From: JAGXQV01 sp964451375
GTDB taxonomy: Bacteria > Pseudomonadota > Gammaproteobacteria > Burkholderiales > Sulfuricellaceae
Direction: 5' to 3'
Assembly: GCA_964451375.1 (NCBI GenBank)
Contig: CAYVIN010000004.1
Location: 41,499 to 105,498, forward strand
DNA length: 64,000 bases
Shown: piece after piece, positions 18,023-25,835 of the stretch
Position numbering within the stretch: the stretch's first letter is position 1
Layout of the letters: each line of letters starts with the position of its first letter
Translations under genes and position numbers: made by a program
The notes under the pieces: model-generated
The model's input: only the letters and a program-made list of their open reading frames with translations
Database searches by the model: none
Told to the model about the DNA's origin: nothing

Positions 18023-19381
18023 ATGAGCGGCCCCATCGTAGTTTCCTATTCCCTTTCCAGCGGCGTCGCGGTGCCCCTCGACGCCACGCTGGGCGCTTTA
18101 TATCTGGCCTCCGAAGCCATCCGCGAAGCCGAAGCGATGGGCCGCGAATACGACCAGGCGCTCGACGCAACACGTCGCCGCGCCGAGGAACTTGCCGAAA
18201 AACGTCGCGCCCAGGTGCAAAACCAGATCCACCAACGCGCCGCAGCACTTGCCGAAAGCGAGCGCCTAGCCCGCCGCCTGACGCGCTTGCAGGACATCGC
18301 CGCCAGCCTCGCGACACGCCTGCCGGAACATGCCGCCAACTTTGCCTCGGTCAGTCCCGCCCGCCCGGCGCAGGACGACGAATACGGCCAAAACACCTAT
18401 GCCGACGCCCTGAGCGCCGAAATCAGCCGCCTCCAAGGTGTGCTGGAACAAAGTGCTGCGACCCTCGACGAACAACTCCGCACGACGCTGGCGCAAGCCC
18501 TGCAATCCGCCCCGCCCGGCATCGACGACCTACTCCACAACTACGCGATCCAGCGCAACCTGCGCCCCGCTCTCGATTCCCGGCAAAGCGCCGCCTACCG
18601 CGACATCGTGGCGCGCCTCCTGGGGCGTCTCGAACTCGCCCCCGGCGCTGCCGTGCCGCTTGAACTGGAAGCCCTGGCCAGGGAAATCCTGCTTGCCCCG
18701 AGCACCGAACGCGCGGAAAACCTCGCCCTCGAATTACGCCTGCAAATCCAGCGTTATCGCGAGGAACAGCAACACCTGCGCGCCGCTGCGGCGGAAAAAC
18801 AAGCCTGGCTCGCAGCACTTCCCGCCGACGCCCCGCCCGCCTTGCGCGCCGCGCTGGAACTCGCCGCCGCCGGGCTGCGTTGCCTCACCCCGGAACAGCA
18901 GGCGAGCGCCGAGGCGCTCCTGGAAACCGTGCGCCAAGCCAATGCCCGCCGCGAACAGGAAGCAGCGGCGCTGGTTCTCCAGCAATCGCTGCGCGACCTT
19001 GGTTATCAGGTCGAAGACATCGAAAACACCCTGTTCGTCGCAGGAGGCGTCGTCCATTTTCAACGCCAGGGCTGGGAAGACTACCATGTCCGCCTGCGCC
19101 TCGACCCGCACGAAAACACCATCAATTTCAATGTGGTGCGCCCACGCGGCATGGAAGAAAGCGGAGTGCGCAAACGCCAGGATTTTCTCGCCGAAGAACG
19201 CTGGTGCGCCGAATTTCCCAAACTTCAGCAAACCCTCGTAGCGCGCGGGATTCCCCTCAAAATCCAGCGCCAACTCAGCGCGGGCGAAGTGCCGGTGCAG
19301 ACCGTCGATCCCGCCAGCCTGCCACGACGCCGCGAGGAAGACGCCGCGCCGCGAACGCAGCCGAAGATTTTGCAGGTATAA
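18023..19381 (+). CDS. coiled-coil protein of an AAA+/VWA-associated set, function unknown
   Basis: The start at 18023 has an AGGA 7 bp upstream and gives 452 residues beginning MSGPIVVSYSLSSGVAVPLD. A further in-frame start at 17969 would lie inside the dsbA terminator. Long Ala/Arg/Glu-rich helices with heptad character cover about residues 35-100 and 225-320. A compact C-terminal domain follows (SLRDLGYQVEDIENTLFVAG, then HVRLRLDPHENTINFNVVRP). There is no signal peptide or membrane helix, so it is cytoplasmic. The gene lies upstream on the same strand as the AAA+ ATPase and VWA protein, with a toxin-antitoxin pair between. A scaffold or client role is inference. Confidence 0.8.
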   Translation: MSGPIVVSYSLSSGVAVPLDATLGALYLASEAIREAEAMGREYDQALDATRRRAEELAEKRRAQVQNQIHQRAAALAESERLARRLTRLQDIAASLATRLPEHAANFASVSPARPAQDDEYGQNTYADALSAEISRLQGVLEQSAATLDEQLRTTLAQALQSAPPGIDDLLHNYAIQRNLRPALDSRQSAAYRDIVARLLGRLELAPGAAVPLELEALAREILLAPSTERAENLALELRLQIQRYREEQQHLRAAAAEKQAWLAALPADAPPALRAALELAAAGLRCLTPEQQASAEALLETVRQANARREQEAAALVLQQSLRDLGYQVEDIENTLFVAGGVVHFQRQGWEDYHVRLRLDPHENTINFNVVRPRGMEESGVRKRQDFLAEERWCAEFPKLQQTLVARGIPLKIQRQLSAGEVPVQTVDPASLPRRREEDAAPRTQPKILQV

Positions 19382-19451
19382 GAATTGGCGTTTCGATATC
19401 AAGTTGACGTATAGTGGGCGCGGATTTTTCCCACCTACTCAAGGAGCACTC

Positions 19452-19952
19452 GTGAACATCACCAAGCTGGTTGCCGTACTTTTCCTGTCTTTCCTGGTCG
19501 GCTCGGCCTACGCCGGCAGCGTCAAGATTCCCCCCAAAAAGCCGGTCATCAGCATCGAAATCCCCGACTCCTGGGAACCGGAAGAAACCGACAAGGGCGT
19601 TGCCTGCGAATCGCCCGACAAAGTCGCCACGGTATTTTTTGAAGTTGCGAAATCGGAAAAAGGCATGAACTCGATAATCGACGAAAACGTCGATTGGCTG
19701 GTCAAGGAGCAGAGCTTAAAAATTGACGGCTCCACCAAGCAGGAAAAAGAAATCGCCATCGGCGGACTGAGTTCCGCGATGGTCATTTATGACGCTGCCA
19801 GCAAGGAATTCGGCCCCTCCCGAGTGGGCTTCATCTTCACCGAAATCAGCAACAGGCTGCTCGTCACCACCTTCTGGATCACCAAAAAAGGCTCCGAAAA
19901 AGTTGACGCGGCCATGAGCAAAATTTTCGCCAGCGTGAAACCCCTCAAGTAA
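19452..19952 (+). CDS. secreted small protein, PsbP/DUF1795-like style
   Basis: The GTG at 19452 has a perfect AAGGAG five bases upstream, which fixes the start and gives 166 residues. A signal peptide (KLVAVLFLSFLVGSAYA) is cleaved before GSVKIPPKKP. The mature part alternates short strands (VISIEIPDSW, TVFFEVAK) and helices and ends SEKVDAAMSKIFASVKPLK. This layout is seen in periplasmic proteins with a PsbP/Mog1-like fold, but that is only resemblance. It interrupts the coiled-coil / AAA+ / VWA series and has its own terminator. Function unknown. Confidence 0.75.
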   Translation: MNITKLVAVLFLSFLVGSAYAGSVKIPPKKPVISIEIPDSWEPEETDKGVACESPDKVATVFFEVAKSEKGMNSIIDENVDWLVKEQSLKIDGSTKQEKEIAIGGLSSAMVIYDAASKEFGPSRVGFIFTEISNRLLVTTFWITKKGSEKVDAAMSKIFASVKPLK

Positions 19953-19963
19953 TTCGCCCGCAA

Positions 19964-19997
19964 CGGGTGGGCGCGCCGGAAACGCCCACCCGCCTTT
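19964..19997 (+). terminator. terminator-like hairpin
   Basis: A perfect 10-bp GC stem (CGGGTGGGCG / CGCCCACCCG) with a 9-nt loop is followed by a pyrimidine tract (CCTTTCCTTCC) rather than a clean T run. It lies 12 bp after the secreted-protein stop. Confidence 0.65.
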
Positions 19998-20095
19998 CCT
20001 TCCCCCCCAGCAGTTAGTAAACACTCTCGCCGGACGCGCCGTAGGACGGCGACATTGCCTGACGACCAGCAGGGACGCGGAGCGCCGTGGCGGGG

Positions 20096-20524
20096 TTACA
20101 TCAATAACGTCTGGATAGCCGGCGACGATATTCCCTGGGGTGGGGCGTCGGCGTTTTTCCCTTGCAGCAGTTCCTTGATCCGGTCGGCGATTTCATGTTC
20201 GATTTCCGCACGTTTCTCCGGCGGCATCGCGTTTACCTCCTCCTCGGTCAACCCCATCTTTTTCAGAATCGCCTCACGCATGTGTTGCTCCGGGGTTTTT
20301 TTCACCCACTCCGCCAGATATTCCGCCGCCGTCATTTCCGACTCCAGCTTGTGACGCCCCTTGATATCGGCTGATTTCGCCGGGGCAGCGCTTTCGTTGG
20401 CGGGGACGACGTTTTTCCGGGCAATCTCGAGCGTCGCCTGAAAATCAACCGGCGGTGAAGGGGGAATACCGGTTTGACGGCGGCAAGAGTTGCCGCCCAA
20501 GCATCCCGGGGGAAACCCACACAA
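20096..20524 (-). CDS. small conserved-style hypothetical protein, start uncertain
   Basis: The C-terminal half reads as a genuine helical protein: EYLAEWVKKTPEQHMREAIL, then KKMGLTEEEVNAMPPEKRAE and IEHEIADRIKELLQGK. The same pattern occurs in short proteobacterial proteins of unknown role. The longest frame begins with a TTG at 20524 and an unconvincing Cys/Gly/Pro-rich stretch. The real start may lie nearer DFQATLEIARKN (about 20448), but no ATG or GTG is available there, so the 5' end may be damaged. It stands alone on the minus strand beside the toxin-antitoxin pair. Confidence 0.5.
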   Translation of the reverse strand: MCGFPPGCLGGNSCRRQTGIPPSPPVDFQATLEIARKNVVPANESAAPAKSADIKGRHKLESEMTAAEYLAEWVKKTPEQHMREAILKKMGLTEEEVNAMPPEKRAEIEHEIADRIKELLQGKNADAPPQGISSPAIQTLLM

Positions 20525-20568
20525 GTTGCGATTAGCGACAAAGAACCAACCGGATTTCTTGTCACCGC

Positions 20569-20584
20569 GTAGCCTATAAGCTAC
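20569..20584. promoter_or_regulatory. candidate operator/-10 of the toxin-antitoxin pair
   Basis: GTAGCCTATAAGCTAC is a 16-bp imperfect palindrome (two mismatched positions) centred on TATA. It lies 9 bp before the toxin ATG. HigA-type antitoxins typically bind such sites overlapping their own -10 box, so this is a plausible autoregulatory operator. Confidence 0.5.
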
Positions 20585-20593
20585 AGTTCTACG

Positions 20594-20917
20594 ATGATTG
20601 AACTTTTCCGTTAGCAGACTGAAGATGGCAAAGAGCCGGTAACGGAATGGCTCCAGTCGCTAAAGGACAAGCCGGCGCAGGCCAAGATTCGCATCCGCCT
20701 CAAACGGCTTGAATCGGGAAATTTTGGCGGTTGCGAACCGGTAGGCGACGGCGTCCATGAATTGCGGGAACATCTCGGCGCGGGCTACCGCGTCTATTTC
20801 GGTCGCCATGGTCAAACCGTCGTGATCCTGCTGTGTGGCGGCGCCAAGAAATCGCAGTCCGCAGACATCACGACAGCCAAGGAATATTGGAAAAACTGGA
20901 AGCAGAGGCAGGAATGA
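20594..20917 (+). pseudogene. HigB/RelE-type toxin gene broken by an in-frame TAG at codon 7
   Basis: From the ATG at 20594 the reading is M-I-E-L-F-R-stop (TAG at 20612-20614). It then continues in the same frame for 100 codons as QTEDGKEPVTEWLQSLKDKP and on to YWKNWKQRQE before the natural TGA. This is the length and sequence style of HigB-like addiction-module killer proteins of about 107 residues, which usually have Tyr where the TAG stands. A TAC/TAT to TAG change would explain it. No alternative in-frame start exists before the conserved core, so toxin should not be made unless the amber codon is suppressed. The antitoxin overlaps its stop. Confidence 0.88.
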
Positions 20918-21246
20918 GCAAAAAACCAAACGCAGCGGTATCGCACCATGAGCGCGAAGTCGCCGAATTGCGCGCTGATCGCGAACTGGCGGTCGCCTAT
21001 CTGAAAGCCGCCATGGAATCCCTCGACAACCCGGACGAACGGGCGGCAGGCCTGCTTGCCCTGCGCACGGTCGCCGAAGCCTACGGCGGCTTGGGCGCAG
21101 TATCCGCAGAAGCCGGGATCAGCCGCGAATCGCTGTACCGGGCGCTCTCGCCCAAAGGTAACCCAACCCTTAGAACGCTGCTCGCCGTGCTGAAAGCGGT
21201 CGGGATGAAGCTTTCGGTCGAACCGGAGCAGCGGGTTGTGGCCTAA
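20914..21246 (+). CDS. HigA-like HTH antitoxin
   Basis: The 110-residue product starts at the ATG that overlaps the toxin TGA (ATGA). It begins SKKPNAAVSHHEREVAELRA and carries a helix-turn-helix at about residues 62-95 (AYGGLGAVSAEAGISRESLY, then RALSPKGNPTLRTLL). This is the standard form of the antidote in HigB-like/HigA-like modules, in which the toxin gene comes first. It is intact although the toxin is interrupted. It may still repress its own promoter or neutralise related toxins encoded elsewhere (inference). Confidence 0.88.
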   Translation: MSKKPNAAVSHHEREVAELRADRELAVAYLKAAMESLDNPDERAAGLLALRTVAEAYGGLGAVSAEAGISRESLYRALSPKGNPTLRTLLAVLKAVGMKLSVEPEQRVVA

Positions 21247-21327
21247 AGTAGGCTTTAAAGGGCGCACTATCGAACGTTTAGCCCCAAGCACACTACCCCC
21301 AACCAAACCGGAAAAAGGCTAGCCACC

Positions 21328-23169
21328 ATGTCCCCACGCTGGATCAAAGACCTCGAACGCCTCCTGCCGATCCGATCGCAGTACATCGTCGCGGGCAATA
21401 TCCGCGACTCGTTCCTCACGCCCTTCCAGGATGGGCAGACCCTCGCGCCATTGCTGCGCTGCCTTTGGAACGCGCTGCAAGTCCAGGGCTACCGCTTCAT
21501 GCTGGTGTACAACCCGGTGGAGGGCTTGCGGCCTTATCCGAATGAGCCGGAGGCGGTGGAGCTGGCGACCAAGCATTTCGAGTTGAAGCTCCAGGACGGG
21601 GCGATGCCGATGAGTCTGGAGGGCTTGTCCGGGGTGATGGAAAAACTGCCGGGCTTGCGCGAGGCGCGCTGCGCGCTGGTGGTGGATTTCGCGTCGCGCC
21701 TGACGCGCCAGCCTGACCATCTGGATGCCGCCGAACACCGTTTCTTCGTGGCCGCCGAGCGCATGTCGCTGGCCGCCAACCCCATCGTGCCACGCGGCGC
21801 GGACATTGCCACGCCGTTGGGCAAGGCGCGCTTCAACCCGGTGGTGTGGCTGGTGAATCGGGCGCAGGACTTGCCGTCCTGGTTTGCGCTGGATAGCGCG
21901 CGCATCGTCACGTTGACGGTGGCGTTGCCGGATTATGAGAGCCGCGCGATTGCCGCCGACATCCTGGGCGGACGGTTCGCCGGGTATGCTGCGGGAACGG
22001 ATGAGGAGCGCGCCAAATACCGCAAGCTGTTTGCCGGCAGCACCGACGGGCTGACCTTGAGCGACCTCAGCGATATCGCCCAACTCGCCGACCGGCAGGG
22101 CATCGCTTTCCGCGACGTGGACGACGCGGTGCAATGTTTCAAGGTGGGGATCAGCGAAAACCCCTGGAAGAAGACCTGGCTGCGCGAAAAAATCGCCGAT
22201 GCCGCGCCATTCCTCGAAGACCGGGTGAAGGGCCAGCCCCAGGCAGCGACCAAGACCATCGATATTCTGATGCGCTCGGTGATGGGGCTGACCGGGGCGC
22301 AGGCGCGCTCCAGCGGCAACCGTCCGCGCGGCGTGCTGTTTTTCGCCGGCCCCACCGGGGTAGGCAAAACCGAACTGGCAAAAACCCTTACCCAACTGAT
22401 TTTCGGCAACGACAGCGCCTATCTGCGTTTCGACATGAGCGAATTCGCCGAGGAACACGCCAGCGCCCGGCTGCTCGGCGCGCCGCCCGGCTACATCGGT
22501 TACGACGCGGGCGGTGAACTGACCAACGCGGTGCGCGAGAAGCCCTTTTCGGTGATCCTGTTCGACGAAATCGAAAAGGCCCACCCGCGCATCCTCGACA
22601 AATTCCTGCAAATCCTCGAAGACGGGCGTCTCACCGACGGGCGCGGCGATACCGCGTATTTCTCCGAAGCCATCATCATCTTCACCTCCAACCTGGGGAT
22701 TTTCGTCGAGGACGAGCACGGGCGGCGCGTCCAGAACGTAGCACCAGGCGACCATTACGACGTGGTGGAAAGCAAGGTGCGCGGCGCGATCCAGGACTAT
22801 TTCAAATTCCGCCTGTCGCGCCCGGAAATCCTCAACCGCATCGGCGACAACATCGTGGTGTTCAACTTCATCACCCCGCCGGTCGCCGCGCTGATCTGCG
22901 CGGGAATGCTCAACAACGTCGCCAACCGGGTGCGCGAGGAACACAAGGTCGAACTGCTTCTGGCCGAGCCGGTGCGCGCCAAACTGATGGAAATATGTAC
23001 CCGCGACCTCTCCAACGGCGGGCGCGGCATCGGCAACCAGATCGAATCGTCGTTCATCAACCCGTTGGGGCGCGCGTTGTTCCGCCTGAACCTGGAAGGC
23101 CGGACGCAGGTGACGGTGAAAGAGATTGGCGAGGACGAGAACCGGATTGTTAGCTTGGTGCTGGAGTAG
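21328..23169 (+). CDS. double-AAA+ ATPase, Clp/HSP100-type C-terminal module with degenerate N-terminal module
   Basis: The 613-residue product has two halves. The C-terminal half is a complete Clp D2-like AAA+ domain. It has Walker A GPTGVGKT (341-348), pore loop GYIG (388-391), Walker B with D413-E414 (VILFDEIEKAHP), sensor 1 TSNLG, arginine finger R504 (RPEILNRIGD) and sensor 2 R566 (NGGRGIGNQIE). The N-terminal half (about 1-260) looks like an AAA fold without a P-loop (QYIVAGNIRDSF; ALVVDFASRL; VVWLVNRAQDLP). There is no ClpP-binding tripeptide loop, so it probably remodels rather than degrades. The partner VWA protein is encoded 560 bp downstream with a DUF559 gene between. Confidence 0.9.
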   Translation: MSPRWIKDLERLLPIRSQYIVAGNIRDSFLTPFQDGQTLAPLLRCLWNALQVQGYRFMLVYNPVEGLRPYPNEPEAVELATKHFELKLQDGAMPMSLEGLSGVMEKLPGLREARCALVVDFASRLTRQPDHLDAAEHRFFVAAERMSLAANPIVPRGADIATPLGKARFNPVVWLVNRAQDLPSWFALDSARIVTLTVALPDYESRAIAADILGGRFAGYAAGTDEERAKYRKLFAGSTDGLTLSDLSDIAQLADRQGIAFRDVDDAVQCFKVGISENPWKKTWLREKIADAAPFLEDRVKGQPQAATKTIDILMRSVMGLTGAQARSSGNRPRGVLFFAGPTGVGKTELAKTLTQLIFGNDSAYLRFDMSEFAEEHASARLLGAPPGYIGYDAGGELTNAVREKPFSVILFDEIEKAHPRILDKFLQILEDGRLTDGRGDTAYFSEAIIIFTSNLGIFVEDEHGRRVQNVAPGDHYDVVESKVRGAIQDYFKFRLSRPEILNRIGDNIVVFNFITPPVAALICAGMLNNVANRVREEHKVELLLAEPVRAKLMEICTRDLSNGGRGIGNQIESSFINPLGRALFRLNLEGRTQVTVKEIGEDENRIVSLVLE

Positions 23170-23216
23170 CCTCATTACAAGCAGCCTCCCGATTGAAGCT
23201 GATGTCGAATTGCCGC

Positions 23217-23307
23217 CGCCCTCTCCCCAACCCCTCTCCCGCACCTGCGGGAGAGGGGCTCTGCTCCCCTCGCCCACGGACGTGGGAGAGGGGTTGGGGG
23301 AGAGGGC
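23217..23307. repeat. GC-rich fold-back repeat (CCCTCTCC type)
   Basis: About 91 bp made of two nested hairpins: CCCCTCTCCC / GGGAGAGGGG and an outer GCCCTCTCC / GGAGAGGGC pair. Sequences of this type are dispersed in many proteobacterial genomes. A half copy lies at the right window edge (63957-64000). It separates the AAA+ gene from the DUF559 gene. Confidence 0.8.
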
Positions 23308-23332
23308 AGGTGATATTTGAGAAATAGCCTCC

Positions 23333-23689
23333 ATGAGCAACGAAAAACTACTGCGCAACGCCAAGGCGCTACGCACCAACCAGACCGACGCCGAACATAA
23401 GTTATGGCGTGAACTGCGAGCCCATCGCTTCATGGGGCTGAAGTTCAAACGGCAGGTTCCTCTGGGTCGCTACATTGTGGATTTCGTGTGCGTCGAACAC
23501 CAACTGGTTATTGAAATCGACGGCGGGCAACACGCCGACCAGGTGGAATATGACTTGCGCCGTGAAGCATGGCTGCGCAGCCAGGGATACACAGTATTGC
23601 GCTACTGGAATAACCAAGTTTTGCAGCAACTGGATGGGGTGTTGGAACAAATACGCTCCGCCATTCCAGAGACAGGAATTTCTCCTTAG
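23333..23689 (+). CDS. DUF559 nuclease-fold protein
   Basis: The 118-residue product is a single DUF559 domain, a restriction-endonuclease/Vsr-like fold. It reads LRTNQTDAEHKLWRELRAHR, then GLKFKRQVPLGRYIVDFVC, then HQLVIEIDGGQH and GYTVLRYWNNQVL. The acidic residues in IVDFVC and VIEIDGGQH are the expected metal-binding positions. Such stand-alone proteins are common in genomes of environmental bacteria and often sit beside mobile or defence genes; their substrate is unknown. Here it lies between the AAA+ and VWA genes behind a fold-back repeat, so it may be an insertion into an older operon (inference). Confidence 0.88.
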   Translation: MSNEKLLRNAKALRTNQTDAEHKLWRELRAHRFMGLKFKRQVPLGRYIVDFVCVEHQLVIEIDGGQHADQVEYDLRREAWLRSQGYTVLRYWNNQVLQQLDGVLEQIRSAIPETGISP

Positions 23690-23732
23690 CCTCCAGAGTT
23701 TTCTTCACGACCCAATAAATGGAAAACCCACC

Positions 23733-25835
23733 TTGACCGCAATATCCGCCAACACTCCCCCACTCACCGCAGCACAGCTTGATACCGTGCTCAACGAGTT
23801 CATTCCTTCCAGTATCTGGCACAACACCAGTTGGGAGGAGGTCGCGGCGCAACTCGCATTGCTGGAATTCGCGCAGCAGGAGTTTGTGCTGGAGTGGTGC
23901 GCGGTGCTGGCCGGCAACAACGCCATGCTGGCCTACGGCTGGGGCCGCCAGGCGAATCAGGCGTTTGCCTGTCTGGCGCAGGGCGACATCGAGCGCTGGC
24001 TGATTCGCGCGATGGATGTGTATGACAAACAGGGCTTGTCCGCCGCATTTGTGGTTCTCAATCATCCGGCGCGATTCGCCGGGGAATTGCTGGCCGAAGC
24101 GCGCCGCATCACTCTCGGCGAGGCGCTCGGGGTGCTGGAGTTGTTCGCCTGCGGGCTATCGGGACGGCGTTTCCGCATCGCCGAGGGGGATGCGCCGCAT
24201 ACCGACAGCGAGACGTTTTTCCTGCCCGCCAGCCTGGAAGTGTATCCCCGCAAGGAAGACAACTTTTTGCTCTACAAGGGCATGGTCGCGCATCTCTGGG
24301 CGCAGGTGCGGTTCGGCACGTTTGCGGTGGATTGGCTGGAGCGCCTCCAGACTTACCCGGATGCGTCGCGCGCACTGGGCTGGCTTAACGTTCTCGAAGC
24401 GCAGCGCCTGCACCTGCGCCTGGAAAAGGTTTTCGGCGGGCTGATGCGCGATTTGGCGGCGCTCGATGACGGGCCGGCAGCGCCCCTGCCCGACGCTATG
24501 CTCGCCCGCCTCGCCGCCCCCGGCGCTGGAGTGGCGACCAGTCTTGGGCTGCTCGACCGTTTATTGGACAAGGAGCCGCCGTTACCGCGCCCGTATATCG
24601 GTGTGCTGCGTCCCGGCCTGGTGCGCCTGGCCTTGCAGGCGCGCCTGCCGCGCGAAAAAGAAGCCCTGGTGAAAGTCCTGGGGGCCTGGCTGGATGAACT
24701 CCAGGCGCGCCGCGAAGACGCACCGCCGCCGGAAATCCGCGCCGAGGTGGCAAGCCGGCGCGAAGACCGCGCCGCGCTGGACATCAGCGTGACCCTCGAC
24801 GGCAAGCCGGTCGCGCCGCCCGACAAGGTGCGCGAACTGTTGAATTCCATCGCGCTGGATTGGGGCGAGATTCCGCCCGAATATCTGGTCGCCGCCGGCG
24901 CGGCGGGCGCGACCCCGGAAACGTCGGCAGGCAAAACGGAAACGCCGGGCGCACCGGCTCCAGGCGCTTACACCTACCCGGAGTGGGATCACGAACGGCG
25001 CAGCTACCGCAAGCAATGGTGCGTGGTGCGCGAAAAGCCCCTGACGCCGGGCGGCGACGAGTTTGTGCGCGCGACGCTGGGCAAGTATTACGGCAAGATA
25101 TACCAGCTCAAACGCGCTTTTGAGATGTTGCGCGGCGAGGAGCGCACCCTGAAACGCCAGCAAAGCGGCGACGACGTGGATTTCGACGCGCTGGTCGAGG
25201 CTTACGCCGACCTGCGTTGCGGGCGCGAATTGGCTGAACACGTATTCAGTCGCCGCCTCAAGGTGGAACGCAATCTGGCGCTGCTGCTGATGGTGGATAT
25301 GAGCGGTTCGACCAAGGGCTGGATCAACGACGTGGAACGCGAATCCCTGGTGCTACTCTGTGAGGCGCTGGAAATCCTCGGCGACCGTTACGCGATTTAC
25401 GGCTTTTCCGGGATGACCCGCCTCAACTGCGAAATTTATCCGGTCAAAACCTTTGCCGAACCCTACGGCGACACGGTGCGCCGCCGCATCGAGGCAATCA
25501 GCCCGCGCGACTACACCCGGATGGGCGCGGCGATCCGCCATCTCAGCCAAATCCTCAATCAGGCCGATGCCCGGACGCGCCTGCTGATCACCCTCTCCGA
25601 CGGCAAACCCGATGACTTTCAGGATCACTACCGTAGCGAATACGGCATCGAAGACACCCGCATGGCGTTGCTCGAAGCCAAACGTTCCGGCATCCATCCC
25701 TTCTGTATCACCATCGACAGCGAAGGCCCGCAATACCTGCCGCACATGTACGGCGCGGTGAACTACGCGGTAATCGACGATGTAAAACGCCTGCCGCTGA
25801 AAATCGCCGATATTTACCGCAAGCTCACGAGTTAA
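23733..25835 (+). CDS. NorD/CbbO-like VWA-domain protein
   Basis: I choose the TTG at 23733 as start (700 residues), because the open frame further upstream overlaps the DUF559 gene in another frame; the exact start is uncertain. The helical N-terminal region is unassigned. The C-terminal 190 residues match the VWA domain of NorD/CbbO proteins. The metal-site motif D522-M-S-G-S is followed by GDRYAIYGFSGMT, then T595 in TRMGAAIRHLSQ, and D623 in SDGKPDD. NorD and CbbO normally act with MoxR-type AAA+ partners (NorQ, CbbQ) to mature enzymes. Here the nearest AAA+ is Clp-type. Its 3' end overlaps the convergent secreted-protein gene by 3 bp. Confidence 0.85.
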   Translation: MTAISANTPPLTAAQLDTVLNEFIPSSIWHNTSWEEVAAQLALLEFAQQEFVLEWCAVLAGNNAMLAYGWGRQANQAFACLAQGDIERWLIRAMDVYDKQGLSAAFVVLNHPARFAGELLAEARRITLGEALGVLELFACGLSGRRFRIAEGDAPHTDSETFFLPASLEVYPRKEDNFLLYKGMVAHLWAQVRFGTFAVDWLERLQTYPDASRALGWLNVLEAQRLHLRLEKVFGGLMRDLAALDDGPAAPLPDAMLARLAAPGAGVATSLGLLDRLLDKEPPLPRPYIGVLRPGLVRLALQARLPREKEALVKVLGAWLDELQARREDAPPPEIRAEVASRREDRAALDISVTLDGKPVAPPDKVRELLNSIALDWGEIPPEYLVAAGAAGATPETSAGKTETPGAPAPGAYTYPEWDHERRSYRKQWCVVREKPLTPGGDEFVRATLGKYYGKIYQLKRAFEMLRGEERTLKRQQSGDDVDFDALVEAYADLRCGRELAEHVFSRRLKVERNLALLLMVDMSGSTKGWINDVERESLVLLCEALEILGDRYAIYGFSGMTRLNCEIYPVKTFAEPYGDTVRRRIEAISPRDYTRMGAAIRHLSQILNQADARTRLLITLSDGKPDDFQDHYRSEYGIEDTRMALLEAKRSGIHPFCITIDSEGPQYLPHMYGAVNYAVIDDVKRLPLKIADIYRKLTS

